64,000 bases of DNA from Trichosphaerium sp. ATCC 40318 (Eukaryota; Discosea; Flabellinia; Trichosidae), in NCBI GenBank assembly GCA_038496445.1, contig JALMLS010000420.1:62001-126000 (forward strand), written 5' to 3'. The translations under genes were made by a program, and so were the position numbers. Below the pieces are notes generated by a model. That model was given only the letters and a program-made list of their open reading frames with translations, had not been told where the DNA came from and did not search any database. Shown here in pieces: positions 12,001 through 22,814 of the stretch. The first letter of the stretch is position 1. Every line of letters starts with the position of its first letter.

Positions 12001-15000
12001 TGATGATCACGCTGTTGTAGAAGGCACGATAGCACCAGGACAAACCGACCACATTCACATCAAGGAGTCCGTAGAAGAAAAACTTCGCGTTAAGTTGCAA
12101 CTTTCTAACTACAAATGGTACCTCCTCTGCGCACCCAATCGACTGTAATTAACGCAATTGTGCCTATGCAGGAGCAAAGCAACCAAGTTGTTCCCAAGAC
12201 CAACCTTGGAGAGTGAACCCGTATCAATAGCCTTACACGATAAGAACGAACAGAAATTCAAGTTCCAAGCAGAAACCAGACCGTAAGTTCATGTCCACTA
12301 GTCGTTGGTGTGTGCTTATCCTTTCAAGTCCTGTTCCATCTGGCTGCAGGGCAGTTTCTTTATTCTCACGCTATTGGATCACAAACAACACGGGCTTACA
12401 GCTCTTTTATAAAGACGAGAACAGTGATGATATGGCACCTGGGCAAAGTACGTTTCGTTCGATAGAAGCACTCTAGCTCAACCTTTTCTAGCGCCTATAG
12501 ACGCAGACCTTCTGGAGCTGCCGGAAGACCCGAATGCATGGTATACATGTGATGACACGAGAGACACAGACTCGGCACTTGCACGATACATGTATGACGG
12601 CAAAAAACTGTCACTAAAGGCGCAACAATCGGACTGGTCGAAAAAGTACCCTCTGGGTGTTACAAATGCAGGTTTAATAGATGTACAAGAATCACACGAA
12701 GGTTACTTATTCCAGTTTTCTGTATCTGTTAACCCAGCACCTGGCAATGTACGTTATCACTACTTATGTTTTTTTTCTAAATACGAGCCATTTGATTGCT
12801 AATAATATATTGTTTAGTTCTGGCGTACTAGCCTTGTAGACATTGCTCCTGGATTTATAATTGTCAACAAAACGGATGAGACGCTTCAATACAGGCAAAC
12901 TAATTCCAAACTTGCTCCAACTCTGGCTTCTAATGGGCAGATTCCATTCCACTGGCCAAACGCACAATTACCACGAACACTCGAGTTTTCGATTGACGGC
13001 GATGGCAGATGGTATTGTCTTTGTCACTCATGTGCTCATTGACCTTGTATGCTAACGGTAATATAGGTCGTATCCAATGTCAGTCGATGTGGTGACAACG
13101 CATCAGATCAAGATGAGAGCTTTGGACAATCCTGAAGATTTCAAGACAATAGGCGTACGCAATGCAGCCACATAAAAGTAGACACTAACTGTGCTGCTCT
13201 TTTAATAGGTTGTTATTAAACAAGTCAAAAACGTCACATATATTGTTTTGGGAGATGCAGCTGAAGTACCATTCTACCGCATTATCAACAAGTCATCAAA
13301 GAGCATCCGCTTCCGTCAAAAGGTGAGTGTTTGCCCGTGTTTCACACTTTTAAACGAGAATATTAATTGGCTGCGTGTGCTAGGGACAAATGTACACATA
13401 CAAGGTTGAAGGTGGTTCAGAAAAAGATTATTACTGGGATGACCCTGTAGCACCAAAACTCCGCATTGAGGTAGTCTTCGTACAATTAATCACCATTTGT
13501 CTCACGCTTCTCTTAAGGTGAACCTTGCCAATGCAGCTGAGACTGAACGTCCAATGGAAATCAGTGTGGACAAGTTCAAAAAGTACAAACCGTGGAAGGG
13601 ACTTACCATGGAAATCGCTCCTTCAGGGCCTACAAAAGTGCTCATCATAAGAGACAGGCATGCCCGAGCCTTACAGGCTGAGGACATTGAGGCCAAGCTC
13701 GCTGAAACCAATGTACGGATTTAATGTCTCGGCTCTCAATCTCATTCTTTAATGCCTGTAGGTGATGGACATGCGAGCAAGTTTGGCTGGTGTCGCCATC
13801 TCTATTGTTGATGACAAGCCACAAGAAATCGCCTACATTGTACTATCGACAATTCATGCCACTGTGCACACTTCTCAACTCCAACAGCGCGTCGGTTTCA
13901 CTCTAGGTACGTCTGTTCTCCACCAGTTGTAACTACGTTCATATGTGATAACTTTAATCTAGGAGCCTTACAAATAGACAACCAACTGTACTTGACGCCA
14001 TATTCTATAGTCATGTGGCCTGTATTGGGTGATGATAAGGTATACTATTATAAATAATAGTCGGGTACTTGGCCTCATCGCTAACATTAAATTTAGCCAT
14101 TTATGGAATTGACAATGATCAAGAATGCAACATACAAGTCTGTACAATACTTTGATTACTTTGCATTCCAAATGCAAGAACAAGATTTCGAAGTTGATCA
14201 AGTGTTCCTACTTCGCATGCTACACTTTGCTGAAGTGCTTAACCAATACCTAGTCAAAGTACGCCAAGAAACCAGCGAACTACACACCAGTATTTTTGTG
14301 GCTCACTTTATATTTTTTTTCAGTGGCAAGGCGTGGACTACGAACGCGATTTGTTGTCTGGAAAGGGCTTGGGCGTTCCTGAGTTTGCTTTGGGTACAGA
14401 CGTGCAATCAGATTACATGTATTTCGAAGAGTTGCACATTAACCCAATCAAAATCAACCTAAGCTTCCAGACTGTGGCAGCTACTGACCACAGCCACGTC
14501 TCTCCATCAGCTTTGGACAAAGTACTTTCATATGCCGGCACTCTTGCCAATATTGAAGACTGCCCTCTATTGCTACGTGGCTTGTTCTTGAGCAACCCGT
14601 TCGAAACGCAAGAACAGCTTATCAATCGTATAATTGGTCATTATACCACACAAGGTAACCCAAAAACAGTTGTAGGTAGCACAAGTCCCGTATTAACACT
14701 GCGTTTGTTTACAGGGTTATCCCAACTGTACAAGATAGTAGGATCAGCTGATTTCCTTGGTAGTCCGGTATCGCTTGTATCAAACCTGGGTACAGGCGTT
14801 AAGGATTTCTTTTTCGAACCTGCAAAGGGTCTAGTTAAGGGTCCAAAGGAGTTTGGCAAAGGCTTAGCCAAGGGAAGCTCGAGCCTTGCCAAGAAGTCCA
14901 TTTTTGGGATATTTAACACAGCAGAGAAGCTCACGAAGACTGTCGCCAGAGTAGGTGAAACCCTAACTTTCGATGAGGACTACCAAAGACAGCGCGCTAT

Positions 15001-16130
15001 TACGCGAAAGCGTAAAGCTCAACATGTTGGCCAAGGATTAGCGTATGGTGCGATGGACTTGGGTATCGGATTGTACAAGGGTGTAACCGGTGTTGTTGTA
15101 CGTTTTGAACGCCGCCAGTTTGATTTACAGGCACTCTAACGCTGTATCTAGATGGAGCCTATTAAGGGCGGCATGCGTGGCGGTGCTTTAGGTGCTGCCA
15201 AGGGTATCGGTCGCGGAATAGCTGGGTACAATACTGAAAGACGGTCTATTCTAATTTTGACAAAATTTAGGTTGGTGCTCAAACCAACAATTGGTGCTAT
15301 CGATTTCGTTTCTCGTACAGCGGAAGGCATCAAAAATACCACAAAAATTTTTGATCACAACGTCAAGGCTCGCGTGCGACCGCCTCGATACATTACGTAA
15401 GTTACTTTTAAGAGGTAGTTATGTTTAACAAAGATTGTTATTTAGAGAGGAAGGCAGAATTTGTCTTTACGACTTTGACAAATCAGTTGGCCAACAAATT
15501 CTTCACAGCCTCCAGGATGGTGCCTTCAATACACAAGCTTATAGATTCCATTGCTTCTGCACAACCAACGATTGCGTGCTTGCTTCAACGACCATGTTGT
15601 GGCTGTTAACAAAGAACAAGATTGGCGAGCTGGCTTGGAAATCCGAGTGGGGCGTAGCTCTAGAACACATTCGCAATGTCGAAACCAAGGTACAAACAAT
15701 AGCAACGCCTGTGCACTTGAGAAACTAACTTGGTCTTGAAAAAGGGATCACACTTTACGGTAACTGCTAATGACAAGGAATACGACATCAAGTGCTCCAC
15801 AAAGGAGATTGAAAAATTCATTTTGAAGAAGATTTTCTCGCTGACGAACGTACACATGGTCAATGAGGAAGCCAAACGGTACGTCGTTTTTATTACGCGC
15901 GAATGCACAAGCTTATTCGTGCTTTTAGTGAGCAAGTTCGTTTGGAATGGGGCAACGACATTTTTGCGGGAGAAGCTGATGATGAAGACGCCTCTCAGAT
16001 CATCGCCAGACGCGGAAAAGACAAAAGACGGAGGATGAGTTTGACAGACACCGATGAGAACCAACCACTCCTCAGTGATAACAACAAACCAGATGAAGCA
16101 GGTTGTTGTGCTTGTTGCAACATACTCTAA
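3070..16130 (+). CDS. VPS13: VPS13-family bridge-like lipid transfer protein
   Basis: This giant gene, with dozens of short introns, should encode roughly 3,000 residues. The N terminus MLSGIAANILSKYLGDYIEG and the following DNLKFSVGSGNVVLNNLKL region are the chorein_N domain. It is followed by the lipid-groove region and the EWWKF-like AWWKFAT / QWEYIKLRKTQR block. Around 11,050-13,300 six segments, each with an Asn in a short strand motif (ENRTGK, YNHTKF, MPVNYQ, ITNNTG, IVNKTD, IINKSS), match the six-repeat VAB/SHR-BD adaptor-binding domain. The VPS13_C region (PAKGLVKGPKEFGKGLAKGS and relatives) lies at 14,700-15,380, and a PH-like end at 15,450-15,860. The C terminus carries an acidic dileucine-like ENQPLL and finishes in GCCACCNIL. 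Members of this family move bulk lipid at membrane contact sites. The start ATG at 3070 is the one that gives the conserved N terminus. Confidence 0.95.
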
Positions 16131-16377
16131 AACTAGCTACAAAAATATAGCATTTTTTAACATCACAAAACCGGTTTTTGGTGGTTTTATTTTTTTTCAC
16201 ATTTACAAAAATACAAAGGTTGATATTAGATCTTCTGGTATTCGTTGCATCCTCGAAACAAGCAATGCAATCCTTTTTTTTTTCTGGTTTTTCAAGTCTC
16301 TGTGATGTTCGTGCTGATTGTAAGCTGTTTTGGCGTTGCAAACATACTTTGCTACTAGAATTTGAGTTTGTTTCTAT
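16131..16377. other. Tail-to-tail spacer between VPS13 and the ARM kinase
   Basis: This stretch is A+T-rich with T tracts and separates two stop codons. No convincing coding frame or RNA gene is seen; it presumably holds both 3' ends. Confidence 0.5.
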
Positions 16378-19300
16378 TTAAATTCTCTTTAACTCTGTTC
16401 GCAACAAACTAAAACTTGGTCGTGATTTGGGGTCTCGATGTACGCAACCTTTAAAAATTCGTCTGAGGTGTGGATTGCAGCTCCTTGGGAGAGGCAACGG
16501 AGCGCTATTGCTTTTAGTTGCAACTCTGGTGAGATGGCGTCCAAGCATCTCCCTGGAGAACTGTTTGAATGGCACTTCTCCCGTTATCATTTCCCAAAGT
16601 ATAATGCCAAACGCATAAACATCTGCCTACAGAACGACGTTAACAAAGTTACGACTGCTCAAGTCACATGCCTTGCGCGTCACATAGACGGAGTTTCGCT
16701 TTCCATATCTAAGACTTTGGTTATTTTTTCTATTGGTGTAGGTTGTGTTAACGTACACTTCATGTGGCAAATGACTTGGTGTCCCTGCAACACTTCGGCG
16801 TATTGTCATGTTGGTATCTCGTCTAGCGGCACCTTGGTGTAGCGTCAATGACAATACATAACCGCAATATTCTACTTTGTACTGAGATGACGTACCAAAA
16901 TCAGCTATTTTTACGCTGTAGCCACCTCTTGGTTGTTTTTGAAGTAGCACATCTATCAGTTTAAGGAAAAGTGGAAGCAAAAAACAGAAAAAAACGAGAA
17001 GAAAAAAAATCCGTCAGATTTGACGTTGTGAGGATACTTGCACTCTTGAGGTCTCGATGCTACAATATCTATTAATTATAGAACTTATTTAAGTTGGAGC
17101 GTGTGCGTACAATAATATGGTATGAGTGTAAATCTGCCATACCCTCTGCAAGTTGCATGAAGATGGATCTGATGCTGCGTGTGCTCCTATCACATTTCAT
17201 TTGATGAATGTACTCGTACAGGGAGTAATCCATGAGTTCCATCACTAGCCAATGAGTTAGCCCGTTAAAAGTTGAGGCAAAGGATGCTGTCACAAAGGTA
17301 CCTATGATGTGTGAATGCCTTGGGAGCATCTCAGTACCACGCCTTTCGTTGTATTTGTGGTAGCAATAGCCGTGAAACTAAAATGAAAATGAGTTAGACG
17401 AAACAGTTGGAAGCCTCGTACGTGAACAACGTTTTCTATTACGCCCGATAATAAACTACGATAGTATTAACACACAATCAGTAACTGCAAGGTATGGGTG
17501 GGTACCTCATCGTGACGAGCTCTGCTTTGAGATCCTCAAACATGACCTTGGATTCAGGAATGTGCTTTGTTGCCACACTGTGCCCATCGTACTTGGTGCT
17601 CCACACTTCACCGTATGACCCTGAACCTATCATGAAGATCAGCAAGTCATTTACACGGGTTTAACAGGTCGCGTACCTATACGTATACGCTTTTTGGAGA
17701 TTTTTGAGTGGTCAACATTGATTATCCAGCTTGTAACAATCAGAAAAGAAGAAACACTCCTACAAAATGAAAAAATAGAGATGTACCTGTCAATCTTGAT
17801 GCCAGCATTTCTAACCAACTTCCACAATACTGGGAGTACACCAGCGTTTAAATACTTTCGCTTGGTTTCATCATCTATGAAGTGGGCATTAGAACAAGGT
17901 TTAATAGCCAAAAACACCTTTTCCACAAGCAATCATCATTTCCTTTACAGCAGCGTTCTTCTCAGCAATGCTATAACGCTCTCCTCTCATCACTCTCATC
18001 ACGTGGTAGAAGCCACTCGATTTCACTAAAGACCGTGAGTAACGTGTAAAGGGAGTGTAGTTTACGTACCGTCTGCGGGCAAAAGTTCAAGGGCAGCACC
18101 ACATCCTTTTCGTTCGAACATTTAGCGTAAAGCAAGAAAAAAACCAGAACAAGGCGTACCCATTCTCCTCAATATGCTTTCTCTGTTTTTAGCTTCAGGG
18201 CTAGCAACTGTTCAAATGTCAGTATGTAGTCTTTTGGTAACAGTTGTAAAGCTTACGTCCTGACGTCATGAGCCTGAAGAGGTTGGATAATTCCTCTTTT
18301 AACTGATTTTTGCGTGTTGTATCCCACAAATTAGCCAGAATGCGGACGTGCGAATCTTTGAATTGCAACCAAATTTGTTTAAAGAAAGTATTGTCAAAGT
18401 CAGCAAAGCCACCGTCTGGTGCGAAATCTTGGCGCGGCATTGTTTTCACCTTAGCCCGGGAGTCCATGCCGGAATTGACTTCCCTATCAACGCTTGGTTC
18501 TTTTTTTAAAGGCGGGCCATCATAGCTACTGGAACGTAGTCTACCAGCTACAAAAAATGTTACATTGGCCTCTCATTGTGGGTCACTACATGTCGACTTC
18601 CACTTAAAACATTTCCGCCTCTGTATGGGCTTTACATGCGTATAAGAGCCAAGTTCGACTATTTGTGAGCGTTGTGAGCGAGAGGCAAAAAAGCCGAATA
18701 TTGTGTCATTTAGAGCACCTTTTTACAAAGAAAACTCGCACAGTTTTCGGCTTTTTGCCTCTCGCTCCTAAAACGCATACAAATAGTGGAACTTGGCTCT
18801 TATACGCATGTAAAGCCCATACAGAGGCGGAAATGTTTTAAGTGGAAGTCGACATACACTGTGACGGAGGAGTAATCAGCCACTTGAGAGCCACAACTGC
18901 GTAAAGCTGTGCTTTGCGTTTAGTAGATTGAATGATACGGGTTAGAAGTGTAACGACGTCTCTATAGCGAGCCATTTGCTGCCTTGCCTAGATTATAAAT
19001 TAAGCTCAGCCGCGAGCAACCACAAGTGAAAAGTACCCTTGAATTTTGCACTACATAGCTTATTATTCTTATCACTTGATACTCAAGAAGGTTGTTGGCG
19101 GTGTGATCCTATTAAATGTATTAGTAATGGTATTGCTAGATTTTGAACTAACAAGATACATCAGAAGAACATTTGATCTCATTGCCAAAAAGTCTTTCAT
19201 GCACTCCTTCCTCATGCATAAGTTCACAACTTTAAACACCTAATAACCCAATTTTAGTCTAAGTATACAGCACAGCATCTCGTACGGCTATTTTGAGTTT

Positions 19301-20573
19301 GACATCAGAATTGGCTTGCTCTATGTTTCGCTCTGTAAAATCAAGTATAATATCCATGCTCTGAGGATATTTGATTATGGTTTGCGCCAGATTCTTTGTT
19401 TTGACTTGACAACACGAGTTATAACATGGTTTTAATTATCTCACGTACCACCTATAAATACTCGTATCGTCTCAGCTGCGTATAGTGCGCATCGCTTATT
19501 TCTCCTGTCGCCCATGAGAATGACGAGGGGCGTAATAATACCTTCCTCGATTATCAAGTGTTTTAATTTGACTATCACGTGTTAGCTTGTCGCAATCTTC
19601 CCTGATGTTTATTACCATCTCTAGTTGCAATCTTTGATAAGATTTTCATGGACAAAAGCGTGGATTTAACATTCCTGTGTTCCACCAATATTTTAATTAC
19701 AGCGCTGATGCCGCCTAGAAACTTTTAAGAAACAGATTAAATAAAACACAGTGCATACCTTTTTCTGCAAAAGCCATCATTTCCTTAACTTCCTGTTAGT
19801 ATACACTATCTATGACTCGTATTTATGGTACCTTACTATCTACAGCCAAACGTTAGCGGTAAAGGTAAGACATATGGGTTGCGTACCAGCAATATTTTTC
19901 TTTGCGTGTTCCAATGCTTTTGTCAAATTTGCATCTACCACCGATTAGTACACGTGAAAAAAGTGCTGATTTGCCAATGTGCACGTGCTTTTGTATTGCC
20001 TTAACGTGGATATGAGGGCACTAGTTGAGGTTTCATTTGTTATGTGCATTCTAGGCATTGGTGATACAAGTTGTTCGCGAGAGTTGTTTGCATGCGTTAC
20101 CTAATCACGTGATTAACAACCAAGTACTTTGCAATAAATTGTTTACAGTATTTCTACGATTGATGTTCTGTCTAGTCGGCCTTGATCGTGTAGGGCGACC
20201 ACTACGTGTGCTCTTCCTTCTAGATGATCTTCTCTGCTGTCGAACGTTCCTGTCTTTCAAAGGGTTCCCTCCGTGCGTTTGGCGTCGATTCAGCTTTTTG
20301 ACATTAGATTTTAGCATTTTCACCACAGTTGACTGTCTATTTACCTTTGGCTCTGGCGAGCGTTGTTCCCCGAAGAGATTTCGTATTTGCTGTAGCGGAA
20401 TGTCATCACAAAAAAATAAATAGTTATGGGAAGTACCTCTGTTCTTTGAGAACTGCTGCTTGTCAAAGTCGTCGCTGGGTCTTTGAATGTGTCAATAAAT
20501 AAGGAACTTATCAAAGCTATTCGGAAGTACCGTCATCAACGTCTGAACCAAGTGGAATAGATGCAGTGCTCAT
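16378..20573 (-). CDS. Armadillo-repeat protein kinase (tyrosine-kinase-like group)
   Basis: The start is MSTASIPLGSDVDD (ATG at 20573). A Ser-rich leader, a very basic region (RQQRRSSRRKSTRSGRPTR, near 20,200) and several armadillo/HEAT-like repeats follow (for example GISAVIKILVEHRNVKSTLL and IITPLVILMGDRRNKRCALY). The kinase domain lies at 16,380-17,690. It shows the P-loop GSGSYGEVW, VATKH with the ATP lysine, HRDLKSASIL, DFG (an intron falls inside the motif), a degenerate APE (LPHE), ADVYAFGIILWEMITG and a final RDPKSRPSF. All catalytic residues are present, so it is likely active. The ARM plus TKL-like kinase architecture is known from several protist lineages. The substrate is unknown. 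One intron (18,548-18,857) hosts a 266-bp inverted-repeat element. Some junctions at 19,000-20,050 are uncertain. Confidence 0.88.
18590..18855. mobile_element. Foldback / MITE-like inverted-repeat element inside an intron
   Basis: A left arm of about 108 bp (18590-18697) and a right arm of about 109 bp (18747-18855) are near-perfect reverse complements around a 49-bp spacer. The ends are ATGTCGACTTCC and its complement. The outer ~70 bp look identical; a few mismatches and small indels occur nearer the centre. The dinucleotide AC flanks both ends (18588-18589 and 18856-18857), a possible 2-bp target duplication. There is no coding capacity, so it would be non-autonomous. It lies in an intron of the minus-strand kinase gene, and its end supplies bases +3 to +6 of the splice donor GTATGT. 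Confidence 0.85.
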
Positions 20574-20607
20574 CTGAAAGAGAATTGAATTATCAAACTT
20601 GGCATCC

Positions 20608-21845
20608 TTAGATTAAGTTAAAAACAGATTTCTTCAGTTTTTTTTTAGAAGGTCTTGCCCCTGTTTTGTTTCTAAGCAAAGCGGCTTTGTGGGTGCACTC
20701 CAACGCCTTCGGGTAATTGCCAAGCAATTTATATGCTAAACCTATAAAAAATGTGAGCTACAATTGGGTATGGAACTGGGAATACCTTTGTTGTAGTAAG
20801 CATCACGATAAAACGCATCAATGTCCAGGGCTTTATCAAAACAGGCTATTGCCCTTTAAGAATAGTTAGGATATTAATTAGCTTGTTTACCACTTACTCA
20901 GATACTTGTCCTAGGCCGCAATATGCTATAGAATGAAGGTAAGTATTTTCGATTGTTTGGCATTGAATGTTAATTATTGATTCAATGCGAACGCACTTAC
21001 CATTTCCCATATTATTCCAGGCACTCTTGTACGTGGGGTCTAGTTTTATAGCCTCTTTGTAACATTCAATTGCCTATCCTTTATTACTTAGTCTGTAAAG
21101 GAGTAAAGTGTGAACTAACCGCCATGAACTTGCGTTGCCTGCCTAGAGTGATACCTTTGTTATTCCAAACAGCTTTCTTTTACAAAGTTGTTAGCGTGTT
21201 TTTAATTCAACAAGGAGGAACCTGGGCTGGCTCTAAGTGCAAAGTGCGGTTAAAGCAACGAATGGCGTCCTCATGACGACCCAACCAATATAAACTGATT
21301 CCCTATGACTAATCACAATCACAAGTGGACGTTTGTGCAGTACCTTCCATGACCATGCCAAATGATTGTTTGGGTTTAGATTTATCGCCTTTTTTTTACA
21401 TTATTGAGTTTTTAAACCAACTAGCGCTATGTTGTTTATCGTGCCTTGTCAAATAGTTCAATAGCTTGATCATAATTTCCTGGGGTAATAGGATCGTTTT
21501 AGTCACGTGGTGAAGGAATGATTTTATTAGAGGCCAAATAAATAGTACCTTGCGCGTATGTACTCACTCCCTGTGAAAATTCATTGGCCATTTGCTCATT
21601 TATCACGTGCTCAATGTGAGGTGATAATGAACGTGGCAGAATTCTTGTGATTGTGTTACTGAACTTAAACTGTAACCAACATGCGTTTGAGTTTGATTCA
21701 ATACAGCACCAGTTAAGATACACCTTAAAAATACTGCAAACCGGAACTAAAATAGCAAAAAGTCTGCTTTAAGCATAGCGCTGGCATGATTAAGTCAAGT
21801 AATCAATTCCAGAGTACCCATTATAAGCAAGTTATAACGTGCCAT
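20608..21845 (-). CDS. TPR-repeat protein of unknown role
   Basis: Several tetratricopeptide units are readable across short exons: GNYDQAIELFDKAR, AIECYKEAIKLDPTYKSAWNNMGN, AYCGLGQVSE and LAYKLLGNYPKALECTHKAA. A basic Lys-rich tail, ARPSKKKLKKSVFNLI, follows before the stop TAA at 20608. TPR arrays bind peptides of partner proteins, often as chaperone or assembly cofactors; the partner here cannot be told. The longest model starts at ATG 21845 (MARYNLLIM), and that codon overlaps the start codon of the plus-strand gene. A more typical TPR start would be the internal MANEFSQGVSTYAQG near 21,590. The protein is about 270-320 residues. It ends 35 bp before the start of the kinase gene on the same strand. 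Confidence 0.78.
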
Positions 21846-22642
21846 GGCGTGTGCGCGCGTATCAATCGAAATAATTGAAGAAATAGCAAAGTGCGTCTAA
21901 AAACAACGTAACGCATGAAACGCCTTAAATACGCGTGTATAGGCTAGCAGACAACAATTCGTATCTAAAGTTAGCTGCAACATGTAGTGAATTGCGTAAA
22001 ACCTTTTGGGACCCTGTCATGTATCGCGGCAATGTACTAGAGACAATTTCAGGGTACTATTGCTTTTTTTTTTGTTGTGCAAAACAACCTTAACAAAACA
22101 CAATTTTACTGTTTTTTAGGAATTTCGAGTCACGCCAAAAAGAGTTCGGTAGATATGAAAAGACCCACAACTATTTGTGGCTAAAAAAAGATGGTGTTGC
22201 AACTGCTTCCGACGTTACAATAGAAGCTGATTGTAACGTTCCTAATGGAGTCTTTCCAAAAAAAAAATTATGGCAACATTCTAAAGGAACATGGACAGTC
22301 AGAGCCAAACTGTATCGTGCTGGAGAACAGCGTCAGAAACGCAGATTCTCGCGTGTTGAAGTTCTGTACACTGGTAGTCCAGTAGATTTTTTTGTTGACG
22401 TCACGTGTAAGTCTAAAGATTTATCTCGAAGAGATGAGAAGATAGTGCGAGCACAAGATGGCAAGATTACTCATTTGGGATGCCTTTGCTTCATGGAAAA
22501 ATTGTATGGAACATCTGGTGGTTACTGGAAGGATAGGTATCTCGTAGTATACTGCTATTTTTATAATTAACACGCTACTTATAGGTTATTGCCTAACTAT
22601 GATAAATGTACTGAACCACCACAGTTTTGTTCGGTTATGTAA
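21844..22642 (+). CDS. F-box-like protein of unknown function
   Basis: Four exons read in frame: MACARVSIEIIEEIAK|LADNNSYLKLAATCSELRKTF..., then an exon starting NFESRQKEFGRYEKTHNYLW, and a last exon LLPNYDKCTEPPQFCSVM that ends in TAA at 22640-22642. The donors are GTGCGT, GTACTA and GTATCT. The first 45 residues resemble the helical F-box pattern (IIEEIAK, LKLAATCSELR), so a role as an SCF substrate adaptor is possible. The remainder (about 180 residues, beta-rich, with KGTWTVRAKLYRAGEQ) matches nothing I recognise. The start codon shares a CATG palindrome with the start codon of the divergent TPR gene. Confidence 0.55.
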
Positions 22643-22814
22643 ATGTGTACCTGATAGATAAATAAAATAATATTAATATAAGACCCACTTGCATATGATA
22701 CCTGGCAGCTGCTAATGAAGACTTTCGCTTGGGTTCAAGATAACCGAAGAGCTTGACCAACTTGTTGGATAGAGGAATGGAGTGTTTTCAACGAAGTATC
22801 AAAAAGCTGTATAT

